Shown here: piece after piece, positions 45,296 through 54,340 of the stretch | How positions within the stretch are numbered: the first letter of the stretch is position 1 | Layout: the number at the start of each line of letters is the position of its first letter | The notes under the pieces: generated by a model | What the model was told of the DNA's origin: nothing | The model's database searches: none | What the model saw: the letters and a program-made list of their open reading frames with translations, nothing else | Program-made: the position numbers and the translations under genes | Assembly (NCBI RefSeq): GCF_015667795.1 | Contig: NZ_JADPEL010000006.1 | Coordinates: 1-64,000 of the forward strand | DNA from: Clostridium sp. D53t1_180928_C8 | Lineage (GTDB): Bacteria > Bacillota > Clostridia > Clostridiales > Clostridiaceae | DNA: 64,000 nucleotides | Direction: 5' to 3'

Positions 45296-46171
45296 TTATC
45301 CCTTTACAGCACCTGCTGCAATACCTTCAATAATATGCTTTTGACACACTAAATAAAATACTATTATTGGTATAATTGCAAGGACTAATACAGCCATCAT
45401 AGCTCCCATATCTACGGCACCATATCCACCACGTAAATATTGTACAGCCATTGGTAATGTTCTATAATCTGATCCTAATACTAATGTAGGAAGTAAATAG
45501 TCATTCCATATCCACATTACATTTAAAATAGATATTGTAATTGCTATTGGTTTTAATAAAGGTAATACTATTAAGAAAAATGTTTGAATTGGATTGCATC
45601 CATCAATCATAGCAGCTTCTTCAATATCTATAGGAATTGATTTTACAAATCCACTGAACATAAATACTGATAGTCCAGCTCCAAAACCAAGATATATTAT
45701 TATAATTCCAAAAGGATTATCTAAGCTTAACATATTAGCTATTTTACTCATAGTAAACATAACCATTTGGAAAGGTACTATCATAGAAAATACAAATAAG
45801 TAATATAAGAAACTTGTAAGTTTTGATTTTACCCTTGTAATATACCAGGCTGTCATTGATGTAAATAAAACAATTACAGCTGTTGAAAATACTGTTATAA
45901 ATACTGACCATCCAAATGCAGAAATAAAACCTGTTTTCTCTATACCATTTATATAGTTATCTATTCCAGAAAAAGTAGTTGCATTTGGTAAAGCAAAAGG
46001 AGTTCTACTTATATATAATTTACCTTTAAATGAATTGTATAGTACTATAAATATTGGTGCTAAAAATAATATTGATAAAACAAATAAAATAACATAAAGT
46101 AATCCATTATTTTTCTTTTTAGGGACATACTTTAACTCCATATCTTTCTTAGTATTTAATTTTGCTTCCAT
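45296..46171 (-). CDS. Sugar ABC transporter permease, MalG type
   Basis: 291-residue inner-membrane permease with six helices. The EAA loop SIPIDIEEAAMIDGCNPIQTF (about residues 187-207) docks the ATPase, and the C-terminus ends QKHIIEGIAAGAVKG as in MalG relatives. Its ATG overlaps the stop of the MalF-type gene (TAATG). No ATPase gene lies in the operon, so a shared MsmK/UgpC-type ATPase elsewhere is probably used. Confidence 0.93.
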   Translation of the reverse strand: MEAKLNTKKDMELKYVPKKKNNGLLYVILFVLSILFLAPIFIVLYNSFKGKLYISRTPFALPNATTFSGIDNYINGIEKTGFISAFGWSVFITVFSTAVIVLFTSMTAWYITRVKSKLTSFLYYLFVFSMIVPFQMVMFTMSKIANMLSLDNPFGIIIIYLGFGAGLSVFMFSGFVKSIPIDIEEAAMIDGCNPIQTFFLIVLPLLKPIAITISILNVMWIWNDYLLPTLVLGSDYRTLPMAVQYLRGGYGAVDMGAMMAVLVLAIIPIIVFYLVCQKHIIEGIAAGAVKG

Positions 46172-47013
46172 TAATTTTCAACCTCCTTCTTTCTAGTAAT
46201 ACTTAATTGAAGTAACATTATTACTGCTACTATTAAGAAGAATATTACTGCCTTTGCTTGTCCTACACCTTCTGATCCAACCTTATTATAGAAGGTCTTA
46301 TAAATATCTAAAGCAAGCATTGCTGTCTTTCCTCCAGGTGCTCCATCAGTTAATGCTAAGTTTTGATCAAATAATTTAAAAGCATTAGACATAGTTAAGA
46401 AAAGACAAATTGTTATTGAAGGCATCACTAGTGGAATAGTAATTTTTCTTAAAGTCATCCATTTTGAAGCTCCATCAATTTTAGCACTTTCCATTAATTC
46501 TCCAGGTATATTTTGAATACCAGCAATATATATTATCATCATATATCCAATTTGTTGCCAGTTAAGTAATATAACTAATCCCCAAAATCCGTACTTAGGA
46601 TCAACAGTTAAATTAACACCAAAATAATTTAAAATTCCATTTAAAATTATTAACCATATATATCCTAGTACTATACCACCAATTAAATTTGGCATAAAAA
46701 ATACTGTTCTAAATACATTAGTCCCCTTTAATTTTCTTGTTAAAAGATATGCTAATGCAAATGCACATACATTAACGGTTATAACAGAAACAATAACAAA
46801 TTTAGTTGTAAATATTAAAGCATTCATAAATTCTGGAGTTGCAAATACCTTCTTATAATTATCTAATCCAACAAATGTAGCATTTGTAACAGTTGTAAAT
46901 TTAGTAAAGGATAAATAAATCCCCATTATAAATGGTGCTAAAAATGCTATTGCAAAAGCTATTAATGTAGGTAATGCAAATAGCCAAAAATATTTCTTCA
47001 TACTCTTTTGCAT
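46171..47013 (-). CDS. Sugar ABC transporter permease, MalF type
   Basis: 280-residue permease with six helices and the EAA loop NIPGELMESAKIDGASKW (about residues 175-192). It forms the membrane channel with the MalG-type partner downstream. Separated from the binding-protein gene by a stable hairpin at 47098-47131 that probably lowers its expression relative to that gene. GAGGGGGAAG precedes the ATG. Confidence 0.93.
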   Translation of the reverse strand: MQKSMKKYFWLFALPTLIAFAIAFLAPFIMGIYLSFTKFTTVTNATFVGLDNYKKVFATPEFMNALIFTTKFVIVSVITVNVCAFALAYLLTRKLKGTNVFRTVFFMPNLIGGIVLGYIWLIILNGILNYFGVNLTVDPKYGFWGLVILLNWQQIGYMMIIYIAGIQNIPGELMESAKIDGASKWMTLRKITIPLVMPSITICLFLTMSNAFKLFDQNLALTDGAPGGKTAMLALDIYKTFYNKVGSEGVGQAKAVIFFLIVAVIMLLQLSITRKKEVEN

Positions 47014-47097
47014 ATTATCTTCCCCCTCTATAAAAATATATTTATATTATGTTAGTAAATATTAAAACTTTTATGTTCTTATTTAACCCTTTTAATG

Positions 47098-47131
47098 ATA
47101 AGGGCAGCACATATTTATATGCTGCCCTTAT
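47098..47131 (-). other. mRNA hairpin between binding-protein and permease genes
   Basis: ATAAGGGCAGCA (47098-47109) pairs with TGCTGCCCTTAT (47120-47131). No T-run follows on the minus strand (ATCATTAAAAG), so it looks like an RNA-stabilising or partially terminating hairpin that favours the binding protein, as known for malE-malF. Confidence 0.65.
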
Positions 47132-47137
47132 TTAATA

Positions 47138-48535
47138 TTATTGAGCCTTTTCAGACTTCCAAGAATCTTTTACAGTTTGTACAACATAATCCCAATCTTG
47201 AGTACCTTGTACATATTCAAGTAAAGCACCTGCAAAAGTATCTTTAAAGTTTTGACTTGGGAATGCTTGGAATGTCCATTTAACTGTTTCTAAGTTATCT
47301 TTTTCCATCCAGTTAATAACTTCTTTTGATAATGGATCAGCAGGTTTTTCCTTATCACTAAATGTATCAAATGGAGCAATAAATCCTAAATCACCTGTAA
47401 CATAACCTTTTCCTGTATCACTTGTAAATAACCAGTTTATAAAATCAATTGAAGCTTGTTGCTTTTCTTCAGAAACTTGACTATTAATAGCTAAATAGTT
47501 TTCAGTACCAATACAAAGTCCTTGATTTTCTTCTCCATCCATACCTGTATATATTGGTAAGAATTTAATATTTTCCTCTTTAACAGTATTACCATCTATA
47601 CCATTGATTTGTGACCAAGCCCAGTTACCATTTTGAACCATAGCACAATCACCTAAAGCAAATTCAGCCATTGAATCATCAACACTCTTATTTCCTAAAA
47701 CACCTTTTTCTGAAACTGAATTGTTTGTATATAAGTCATAAATATTCTTGAAGTTTTCATTATATTTAAAATCAATTGTATCTGAATCTAAACCTGCTTG
47801 AAGAATATCTCCATTTTCTCCAGCTTTATCTTTAAATTCATAATATAATGGTAAGTTTGCTAAGTGAGTTTCCCATCTCCAAGCATTTCCTGCTGCCATT
47901 GAAGTAGATGCAAATACACCTTCAATTTCAAGCTTATCTTTATTTGCTTCCATATCTTCTGTAACTGCTTTTAATGTAGCAAAATTATTTATATCTTCCA
48001 TAGATTTTACATCAGTAGCTTTGTTTTCTAAAGCAAAATATTTTTGCATTATTTCATCATTGTATATGATTCCATATCCTTCAACGGCATAAGGTATACC
48101 ATATACACCATCACCACTTGTAACTGCTAAGCTTTTATCAAGCAAGTGTCCATAAAGCTCTGTATCTTTTAAATCTAAGCAATAATCCTTCCAAGATTGA
48201 TATCCTACTGGTCCATTAATTTGGAATATAGTTGGTGCATCCTTCTTTGCTATTTCAGATTTTAATGTTTGCTCATAAGTACCACTTGCAGCTGTTTCAA
48301 CTTTTACTTTAACCCCTGTTTCTTCTTCATAATCCTCTGCTATTTTCTTATAAACATCTGCAATTTCTGGTTTAAAGTTTAAAAAATAAATTTCTTGTGT
48401 ATCAGATGTTTCTGTTTTATTACTAGTAGAATCACCTGTAGCATCATCAGTTTTCTCCTTACTTCCGCATCCTACAAATGCACTTGCTACTAATGTTGTT
48501 GTAATAGCAATAGCTAATAGTTTTTTAATCTTCAT
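47138..48535 (-). CDS. Sugar ABC transporter substrate-binding lipoprotein
   Basis: 465-residue binding protein. The signal peptide MKIKKLLAIAITTTLVASAFVGC ends in a lipobox with Cys23, followed by a Ser/Thr/Asp-rich linker. The mature part has the family-1 fold (GTYEQTLKSEIAKKDAPTIFQ, YGIPYAVEGYGIIYN, FALGDCAMVQNGNWAW). It captures a sugar or oligosaccharide outside the cell. The neighbouring fucosidase and GH2 genes suggest host-type glycans, by inference only. First gene of the operon, with LacI-type operators upstream. Confidence 0.92.
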   Translation of the reverse strand: MKIKKLLAIAITTTLVASAFVGCGSKEKTDDATGDSTSNKTETSDTQEIYFLNFKPEIADVYKKIAEDYEEETGVKVKVETAASGTYEQTLKSEIAKKDAPTIFQINGPVGYQSWKDYCLDLKDTELYGHLLDKSLAVTSGDGVYGIPYAVEGYGIIYNDEIMQKYFALENKATDVKSMEDINNFATLKAVTEDMEANKDKLEIEGVFASTSMAAGNAWRWETHLANLPLYYEFKDKAGENGDILQAGLDSDTIDFKYNENFKNIYDLYTNNSVSEKGVLGNKSVDDSMAEFALGDCAMVQNGNWAWSQINGIDGNTVKEENIKFLPIYTGMDGEENQGLCIGTENYLAINSQVSEEKQQASIDFINWLFTSDTGKGYVTGDLGFIAPFDTFSDKEKPADPLSKEVINWMEKDNLETVKWTFQAFPSQNFKDTFAGALLEYVQGTQDWDYVVQTVKDSWKSEKAQ

Positions 48536-48615
48536 AAATTTCCCTCTCCCTTAAAATAATTACTTTCATATATAAAATTTATTTATATAACAATTTAATC
48601 TCCGGAATGGTTACT

Positions 48616-48806
48616 GGAACCGTTTCCTTTTTGGTGTAAAAAAATGTTTAAAATTACATTTATTTACTTTATAGCTTTATTTTATATTATACTAAAAATA
48701 AATTCAATAAAATTATTTATTTTTTTCATTTTTTACTTTTTCTGTATAAATTAATTTTAATTTAACAATTTTTCTCCCCTCCCCTTATGAAACCGTTAAC
48801 AGTTTT
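48616..48806 (-). promoter_or_regulatory. Pair of LacI-type operators upstream of the sugar transporter operon
   Basis: GGAACCGTTTCC at 48616-48627 and AAACCGTTAACAGTTT at 48790-48805 are both imperfect palindromes of LacI/GalR form, with centres 176 bases apart. That spacing would allow looping. No LacI-family gene is in the window. The stretch between them has no gene. Confidence 0.55.
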
Positions 48807-48820
48807 TCCATTAAATCACT

Positions 48821-48867
48821 CAATAAAAATAAGAAAGCCGTAACTTCTCTTCAACAGCTTCCTTATT
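48821..48867 (-). terminator. Terminator of the btuFCD-cobQ operon
   Basis: AATAAGAAAGCCGT (48828-48841) pairs with ACAGCTTCCTTATT (48854-48867), using three G-U pairs on the transcribed strand; TTTTTATT follows on the minus strand. Confidence 0.75.
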
Positions 48868-48878
48868 TTACTTATTAT

Positions 48879-50360
48879 TTATACTTTAATTACTCTTTCT
48901 ATATTAATATTTTCTTCAAATAATTTAGCTAACTCATTATATTGATTTAACTTATAAGCTCTATAATCTAATATTTCATTTTCTATAATTTTTAATCCCT
49001 TAGCTTCTCTTATATCATTTATAAATTTCAATAAAAAATCTTCTTTGTCAAAAATCCCATGTAAATATGTTCCTAAAACATTTTTCTCTTTATTATAAGC
49101 ACCTAATACTTCATTATTTTCACCATTTATAAAAACTAAAGTATCATCTTTAACATTTGTAACTCCATTATGTATTTCATATCCTGTGACTTCAACTCCA
49201 ATACAAGATTTAAATATACTACAAGCCCCTTGAATAACACCTTTTACTTGCTTTGTTCTTTTTTCATCATTAAAAATAGTCTCAATATCAAGAAATTGGA
49301 ATCCATTTTCAGAAGTAACTTCCCCTTCAATTCCTTTTAAATCGCAAATATCTTTACCTAACATTTGATATCCACCACAGATGCCAAAAATAATTGTACC
49401 ATTCTCTTCCAGTGATTTTATTTTATCAAAAATTCCATTTTGTTTTATATATCTTAAATCATTTATAGTATTTTTTGTTCCTGGTATTATAACTAAATCT
49501 GGGTTATCTATATCTTCTACATTATCAACATATCTTACAGTAACATCTTTTAATCTTTCTAAATTATTAAAATCAGTAAAATTAGACATATGAGGTAACC
49601 TTATTATCACAATATCTAATCCAATTATATTTTTATTTTTTATTCTTTCTGTTACACTATCTTCATCTTCTATATCTAATTCAAAATAAGGTAATACTCC
49701 AAGTACAGGTACTTTTATTATATCTTCTAATTGTTTCATTGCATCTTTGAAATAATCTATATTACCTCTAAACTTATTTATTATAACACCTTTAACTCTT
49801 TTTCTTTCATCTTCACTTAAAAGCATTAAAGTACCTAAAACTGATGCAAATACTCCACCTCTATCAATATCTGCTACTAATATTACATCTGCATCTGCTG
49901 CCTTTGCCATTGACATATTAGCTATATCTGTTTCTCTTAAATTTATTTCAGCACAACTACCTGAACCTTCTAAAATCATAACATCATAATCTTTTGAAAA
50001 TATATCAAATGTTTCTTTAACTATTTTTTTTAATTCTTTATTTAATTCTTTATATTTATAAGCATCCATTGTACAATGAACTTTTCCATTTACAATAACT
50101 TGTGTTTTATTATTTCCACTTGGCTTTAACAATACAGGATTCATATATGCCATAGGTTTAATTTCACAAGCTTCCGCTTGTACTACTTGTGCTCTTCCCA
50201 TTTCTAATCCGTCTTCAGTTACATATGAATTTAATGAAATATTCATAGCCTTAAATGGTGCTACTTTAAATCCCTTATTTTTATAATATCTACATAATGC
50301 CGTTGCTACTGTGCTTTTTCCAACTCCTGAAGCCGTTCCTAAAACCATAATCTTATTCAT
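48879..50360 (-). CDS. cobQ: Cobyric acid synthase
   Basis: 493-residue enzyme that amidates four carboxyls of adenosylcobyrinic a,c-diamide. N-terminal ATP-binding domain: [15 protein letters not shown] (residues 8-22). C-terminal triad-type glutamine amidotransferase: [10 protein letters not shown], nucleophile Cys in [10 protein letters not shown] (near 328) and GTYLHGIFD (near 433). It overlaps the Dph6-like gene by 8 bases and ends the operon. It feeds cobyric acid to CbiB in the other block. Confidence 0.95.
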   Translation of the reverse strand: MNKIMVLGTASGVGKSTVATALCRYYKNKGFKVAPFKAMNISLNSYVTEDGLEMGRAQVVQAEACEIKPMAYMNPVLLKPSGNNKTQVIVNGKVHCTMDAYKYKELNKELKKIVKETFDIFSKDYDVMILEGSGSCAEINLRETDIANMSMAKAADADVILVADIDRGGVFASVLGTLMLLSEDERKRVKGVIINKFRGNIDYFKDAMKQLEDIIKVPVLGVLPYFELDIEDEDSVTERIKNKNIIGLDIVIIRLPHMSNFTDFNNLERLKDVTVRYVDNVEDIDNPDLVIIPGTKNTINDLRYIKQNGIFDKIKSLEENGTIIFGICGGYQMLGKDICDLKGIEGEVTSENGFQFLDIETIFNDEKRTKQVKGVIQGACSIFKSCIGVEVTGYEIHNGVTNVKDDTLVFINGENNEVLGAYNKEKNVLGTYLHGIFDKEDFLLKFINDIREAKGLKIIENEILDYRAYKLNQYNELAKLFEENINIERVIKV

Positions 50361-51015
50361 ATTCTTTTTCCTTTACATCTAAAAAACCATGAGTTTCATT
50401 TTTTACTATATTTAAATGTTCAAATTTAATAGGATATTTAAATAATGGTCCATCATAAACAAAGGTATGATATTCTCCATTTTCTCCACAAGGATCCGAA
50501 CCTGTTGCTTTTATATCCTTAACTAAATCCTTCGTTAATACTTTTCCTAAAAATCCTTCTCCCATACATTCAAGCTTTACATTTTTTATTACTGTTTTGA
50601 ATCCAGAATCAATAAACTCATAAACTAACTCTTCCCTATCTTCTTGCCATAATGGAAAAATAGCTTCTATATTAGCTTCTTTACATCTATCTGTACACCA
50701 AGCTCTATGAGCTTCTAAATCTATATCTCCAAATACACAAGAATCAATTCCTAAAGCTTCTTTTGCTTTTTTTAATGCTTCACTAAATTTATATTCATAA
50801 TCATTGCCATCAGTTTCAACTAATATTAAAGGAATATTTAATGATTTTGATACCTCTTTTATTAAATTTTCAGTAACTCCATGAAACCAAGATCTATTTT
50901 CCTTTTTATTTACTGTTATAAGCAACCCTAATGGAGTATTTCCGTTTTTTATCATTCTATATAATGCTAATGTACTATCTTTACCACAACTATATGACAT
51001 TATAAAACTATTCAT
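50353..51015 (-). CDS. Dph6-like ATP pyrophosphatase within the cobalamin operon
   Basis: 220-residue PP-loop ATPase: [15 protein letters not shown] (near residues 7-21), [20 protein letters not shown] (near 92-111) and [21 protein letters not shown] (near 173-193). The last motif is the signature of diphthine-ammonia-ligase relatives. Bacteria have no diphthamide, so another amidation or activation is expected. It sits between btuD and cobQ under the cobalamin riboswitch, which suggests a cobamide-related role not known to me. Start at the ATG at 51015, properly spaced from AAAGG; an ATG 9 bases upstream overlaps that site. Confidence 0.8.
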   Translation of the reverse strand: MNSFIMSYSCGKDSTLALYRMIKNGNTPLGLLITVNKKENRSWFHGVTENLIKEVSKSLNIPLILVETDGNDYEYKFSEALKKAKEALGIDSCVFGDIDLEAHRAWCTDRCKEANIEAIFPLWQEDREELVYEFIDSGFKTVIKNVKLECMGEGFLGKVLTKDLVKDIKATGSDPCGENGEYHTFVYDGPLFKYPIKFEHLNIVKNETHGFLDVKEKEYE

Positions 51016-51042
51016 ATAAAACATCCTTTCTTTAATATTGCA

Positions 51043-51097
51043 AAATATCTAATATAAATAGTAGATTATTAAATTCTATTATTTATATTAGATATTT
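51043..51097 (-). repeat. 22-bp inverted repeat between btuD and the Dph6-like gene
   Basis: Left arm 51043-51064 and right arm 51076-51097 are complementary at 21 of 22 positions (AAATATCTAATATAAATA-TAG). On the minus strand only TTTT-GC follows, so it is a weak terminator or an RNA-processing hairpin that may lower expression of the last two genes. Confidence 0.6.
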
Positions 51098-51145
51098 ATA
51101 TTATTACATATAAGCTTTCATTCATTATTATAATTCTATTACACG

Positions 51146-51901
51146 CTATTTCCATTTTTCTAAAACTTCAAGCATAAATCCCTTTACATCAACTCCATAA
51201 ACTTCTTTTAAATTATTTTCACTTAATACCTCTTTGGGTGTACCGTAGCTAACTATTTCTCCATGATTCATCATTACTACTTTTTCTCCAAAAGCCTGAA
51301 CTAAATTTAAATCATGTAATACTGCAACAACAATTTTATTATTTTCTTTAGTCCATTTATTTAAATAATCTAATATTTCTATTTGACATTTCAAGTCTAA
51401 ATGATTAGTAGGCTCATCTAATAAAATCACATCTGGATTCTGTGCAAATGCTCTAGCTAAATACACTCTTTGTAATTGCCCTCCTGATAATTCACTTATT
51501 AATTTATCTTTTATATCTAATAATCCTACATTTTCTATACTATTAAGTATTATTTCTTCATCTCTTTTATTTATCTTTGAAAATACACCCCTTAAATGAG
51601 CATATCTTCCTAATGAAACTGTCTCATAAACTGTATATGGAAAATAAATATTACTTGCTTGAGTCATTAATGCAATATTCTTTGCTAAATCTTTTCTATT
51701 TAATCTATTTATTTCTTTAGAATCTAATATTATACTTCCCTTATAATCTAAAAGATTAGCTATAGATTTTAAAAGTGTACTCTTCCCACATCCATTAGGC
51801 CCAACTATACAAAGATTATTACCACGTTCAATATTAAAGCTTACCCCTTTAACAATTTCCTTATTATCATAACCACATCTAACACCTTTTAATTCTAGCA
51901 T
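51146..51901 (-). CDS. btuD: Cobalamin ABC transporter ATPase
   Basis: 251-residue ATPase of the FecE/BtuD family. Walker A GPNGCGKST (residues 34-42), Q-loop MTQASN, signature LSGGQLQR (near 138-145), Walker B VILLDEPTNHLDL (near 158-170) and switch His in AVLHDLN. The cobalamin riboswitch upstream of the operon and the cob genes around it argue for a corrinoid rather than a siderophore. Confidence 0.9.
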   Translation of the reverse strand: MLELKGVRCGYDNKEIVKGVSFNIERGNNLCIVGPNGCGKSTLLKSIANLLDYKGSIILDSKEINRLNRKDLAKNIALMTQASNIYFPYTVYETVSLGRYAHLRGVFSKINKRDEEIILNSIENVGLLDIKDKLISELSGGQLQRVYLARAFAQNPDVILLDEPTNHLDLKCQIEILDYLNKWTKENNKIVVAVLHDLNLVQAFGEKVVMMNHGEIVSYGTPKEVLSENNLKEVYGVDVKGFMLEVLEKWK

Positions 51902-51912
51902 TAAACTATCAC

Positions 51913-52944
51913 CTACTTTGACTTTTTAAAATATATATAAGCAAAAAATGGTCCACCAATTAATGCTGTTATTGCTCCTACTGGTAACTCTGATGGTGCT
52001 ACTATTGTTCTTGCAATTAAGTCAGTAATTATCATCATACATCCACCTAATACTACTGACATAGGTATAACATAAGCATGTTTAGACCCAAATATTTTTC
52101 TAACAACATGTGGTGCAATCAAATCTATAAATCCTATTGTTCCACTAAGCGCAACTGCACTTCCTGTAAGTACCGCTACAAATAAAAACAGTTTGCTTTT
52201 AACTTTATTTGTATCTACTCCAATAGTTTTTGCTTGATCTTCTCCAAAGGTTAAAACATCCATTTCTTTAAAATAAAATGAAACACCTAAAATTCCTACA
52301 ATAAAAAATGGAATTCCAGCTTTAACATAACTCCATCCCCTCATAGAAAATGATCCCATAGACCACATAGTTATACTCTCCATTTTATCTGATGCTAATG
52401 CTGATATTGTAGTTAATGTAGCACTAAAAAATAATGATAATACCATACCAGCTAAAATAATAGTTGTGTTAGAGAGTCCTCTATCTACTTTTTCAGCAAA
52501 TTTTAATACTATTATCATAGTAATTAAACTACAAAGAAAACCAACTACCGGCATAGTTAATCTCCCTAAAAACGGTACTGATACTCCTGTAACAATTATA
52601 AGTCCAACACCTAAAGATGCTCCTGAAGACAATCCTAATGTATATGGTGAAGCTAATTGATTTTTTAATACCGATTGTACTATTGCTCCACTAGCAGCTA
52701 ATGATCCACCTACCATGAAAGCTAATAAAACTCTTGGTAGTCTTAGATTCCAAATAATAGTTACCTGCTTCGGATCAATTCCGTCTAATAATGGGACACT
52801 AAAAAATTTATTAGCTAGTATAGAAAAAGTGTCAAATATGCTAATATTGGAACTTCCTAAGGAAGTTCCAATACATACTGTTAATAATACTAGTGGAATT
52901 GATAGTATTAATAATATTTTATTTTTATAAGCCTTTGTATTCAT
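51913..52944 (-). CDS. btuC: Cobalamin ABC transporter permease (FecCD family)
   Basis: 343-residue permease with about ten helices. Family marks: IWNLRLPRVLLAFMVGGSLAASGAIVQ (near 63-89, given here only as a landmark segment), GAALGV-like GASLGVG, and the C-terminal IGFIDLIAPHVVRKIFG (near 273-289). The start overlaps the end of btuF by 20 bases and has no good ribosome site, so it depends on translational coupling. With btuF and btuD it makes a complete importer. Confidence 0.9.
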   Translation of the reverse strand: MNTKAYKNKILLILSIPLVLLTVCIGTSLGSSNISIFDTFSILANKFFSVPLLDGIDPKQVTIIWNLRLPRVLLAFMVGGSLAASGAIVQSVLKNQLASPYTLGLSSGASLGVGLIIVTGVSVPFLGRLTMPVVGFLCSLITMIIVLKFAEKVDRGLSNTTIILAGMVLSLFFSATLTTISALASDKMESITMWSMGSFSMRGWSYVKAGIPFFIVGILGVSFYFKEMDVLTFGEDQAKTIGVDTNKVKSKLFLFVAVLTGSAVALSGTIGFIDLIAPHVVRKIFGSKHAYVIPMSVVLGGCMMIITDLIARTIVAPSELPVGAITALIGGPFFAYIYFKKSK

Positions 52945-53854
52945 CTGGATAAACAGCTTTAGCCATTTCTTTTAAAGCCTTAATAATATTTTGAGATGCT
53001 CTTGAAGATGAATTTTTATCTATTTGATAAACATCTCCATTTTTTACAGCAGTTATTGTGTCCCAACCTTCTCTGCTTACTATATCTTCAACAGCAGTTA
53101 ACCCTGCTTCATTTATACCTGGTTTATTAGCTAATATAACATCTGGATTTGCATCTATTACAGCCTCTGGAGTTACAGTTATCCATGAATTTTCTTCTCT
53201 AAATATATTAGTAGCTCCTATAGTTTCTATCATTTCATTTAAGAAAGTTTCATTTCCAAATGTATATAATCCTGAACCTGCCCCTATTTCAAAATAAACA
53301 TTTTTTTTGTCTTGAATTGCATCACCTATAGCTTTTATAGCATCAACTTCTTTTTTCATTGAATTTACTAACTCTTTACCTTCTTTTTCTGTATCAGTTA
53401 AACTTGCTATAAATTCTATATCTCCATATATACCATCAATACTATAACTACTTGGAATATATGCAACTGGAATTCCAGCTTCTTTTATTAAAGCAAATGG
53501 GTCTTCATCTCCAGCTTTATTATGACCTGATGCTATTACTATATCAGGATTTAAAGCTATTATAGCTTCTGCATCTGGATTTCTAAAATCTATTTTTGGT
53601 AAGTCTTCACTTACACCTTCAACATCAGCTGAATATTTATCTACAGCAACTAACTTATCTGCTAACCCTAATCCTACTAATACTTCTGTATTAGATGGTG
53701 CAGTAGAAATTATTGTATTAATTTCTGCTGGTACATTAAACTCATTTCCTTCTCTATCTTGCATTGTTGTAGGCTTATTTGAACATCCTACAAAAATCAT
53801 CATAGCCATTACAAAAGTAGCTATTAATAATAAAACCTTTTTTGTCTTTTGCAT
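52925..53854 (-). CDS. btuF: Cobalamin ABC transporter substrate-binding lipoprotein
   Basis: 309-residue class III binding protein. The signal MQKTKKVLLLIATFVMAMM is followed by a lipobox (FVGC, Cys24). STAPSNTEVLVGLGLADKLVAVD (near 50-72), NPDIVIASG and a long backbone helix (DIEFIASLTDTEKEGKEL) fit BtuF/FecB proteins. TAGGAGGA precedes the ATG. It is the first gene after the cobalamin riboswitch and terminator. Confidence 0.9.
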   Translation of the reverse strand: MQKTKKVLLLIATFVMAMMIFVGCSNKPTTMQDREGNEFNVPAEINTIISTAPSNTEVLVGLGLADKLVAVDKYSADVEGVSEDLPKIDFRNPDAEAIIALNPDIVIASGHNKAGDEDPFALIKEAGIPVAYIPSSYSIDGIYGDIEFIASLTDTEKEGKELVNSMKKEVDAIKAIGDAIQDKKNVYFEIGAGSGLYTFGNETFLNEMIETIGATNIFREENSWITVTPEAVIDANPDVILANKPGINEAGLTAVEDIVSREGWDTITAVKNGDVYQIDKNSSSRASQNIIKALKEMAKAVYPDEYKGL

Positions 53855-53926
53855 TATTATTCCTCCTAAATTTACATCTTAGAGTGGTGTTTCTTTAGCT
53901 AGTACCCTAAATTTTAATATATCTAA

Positions 53927-53962
53927 CTAAAAAAGAGTGCTTTCATTTATGAGAGCACTCTA
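53927..53962 (-). terminator. Riboswitch-controlled terminator upstream of btuF
   Basis: GAGTGCT (53935-53941) pairs with AGCACTC (53954-53960) and TTTTTTAG follows on the minus strand. It lies 180 bases downstream of the cobalamin aptamer and 70 bases before btuF, the normal place for the expression platform. Confidence 0.85.
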
Positions 53963-54142
53963 AAATACAAAATAAACTTGAATTAATGCAAAATATAATT
54001 TTAAGTTAAAGTAACTATATTAAAGCAAATAAAACATTACCTAATTTGCCAATATATAATTCCACTTTTATAGTTACTTTTTATTTTGCAATATCTTTTT
54101 TACTCGTATCTATTATCTCACCCTCAGAAGATAATATTTTCA

Positions 54143-54308
54143 TCATAGTAGGCAGGTCTCCCGGCTTTACTTCATCCTACTCTTCAAGCCTTCCCATATA
54201 TATTTATACAGTGGCAATTTAAATGAATTTCGTCAGTATTACGGTTACTGGGGTAGCTTAGGATTTCAACCTAATTCCCTATTAAGATTAAAAACACCTA
54301 TTATGGCT
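54143..54308 (-). promoter_or_regulatory. Cobalamin riboswitch aptamer
   Basis: On the minus strand the conserved landmarks occur in order: ATAGGTG, AATAGGGAATTAGG with GTTGAAATCC, GCTACCCCAGTAACCG, GCCACTGTATA (54216-54206), GGGAAGGC, and the terminal GCCGGGAGACCTGCC (54165-54151). P1 forms between CATAATAG and CTACTATG. Binding of adenosylcobalamin should favour the terminator at 53927-53962 and shut off btuFCD, the Dph6-like gene and cobQ. The gap between 53963 and 54142 has no gene. Confidence 0.95.
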
Positions 54309-54340
54309 TAAATTTCATAATGATTATATATTCATGTAAA

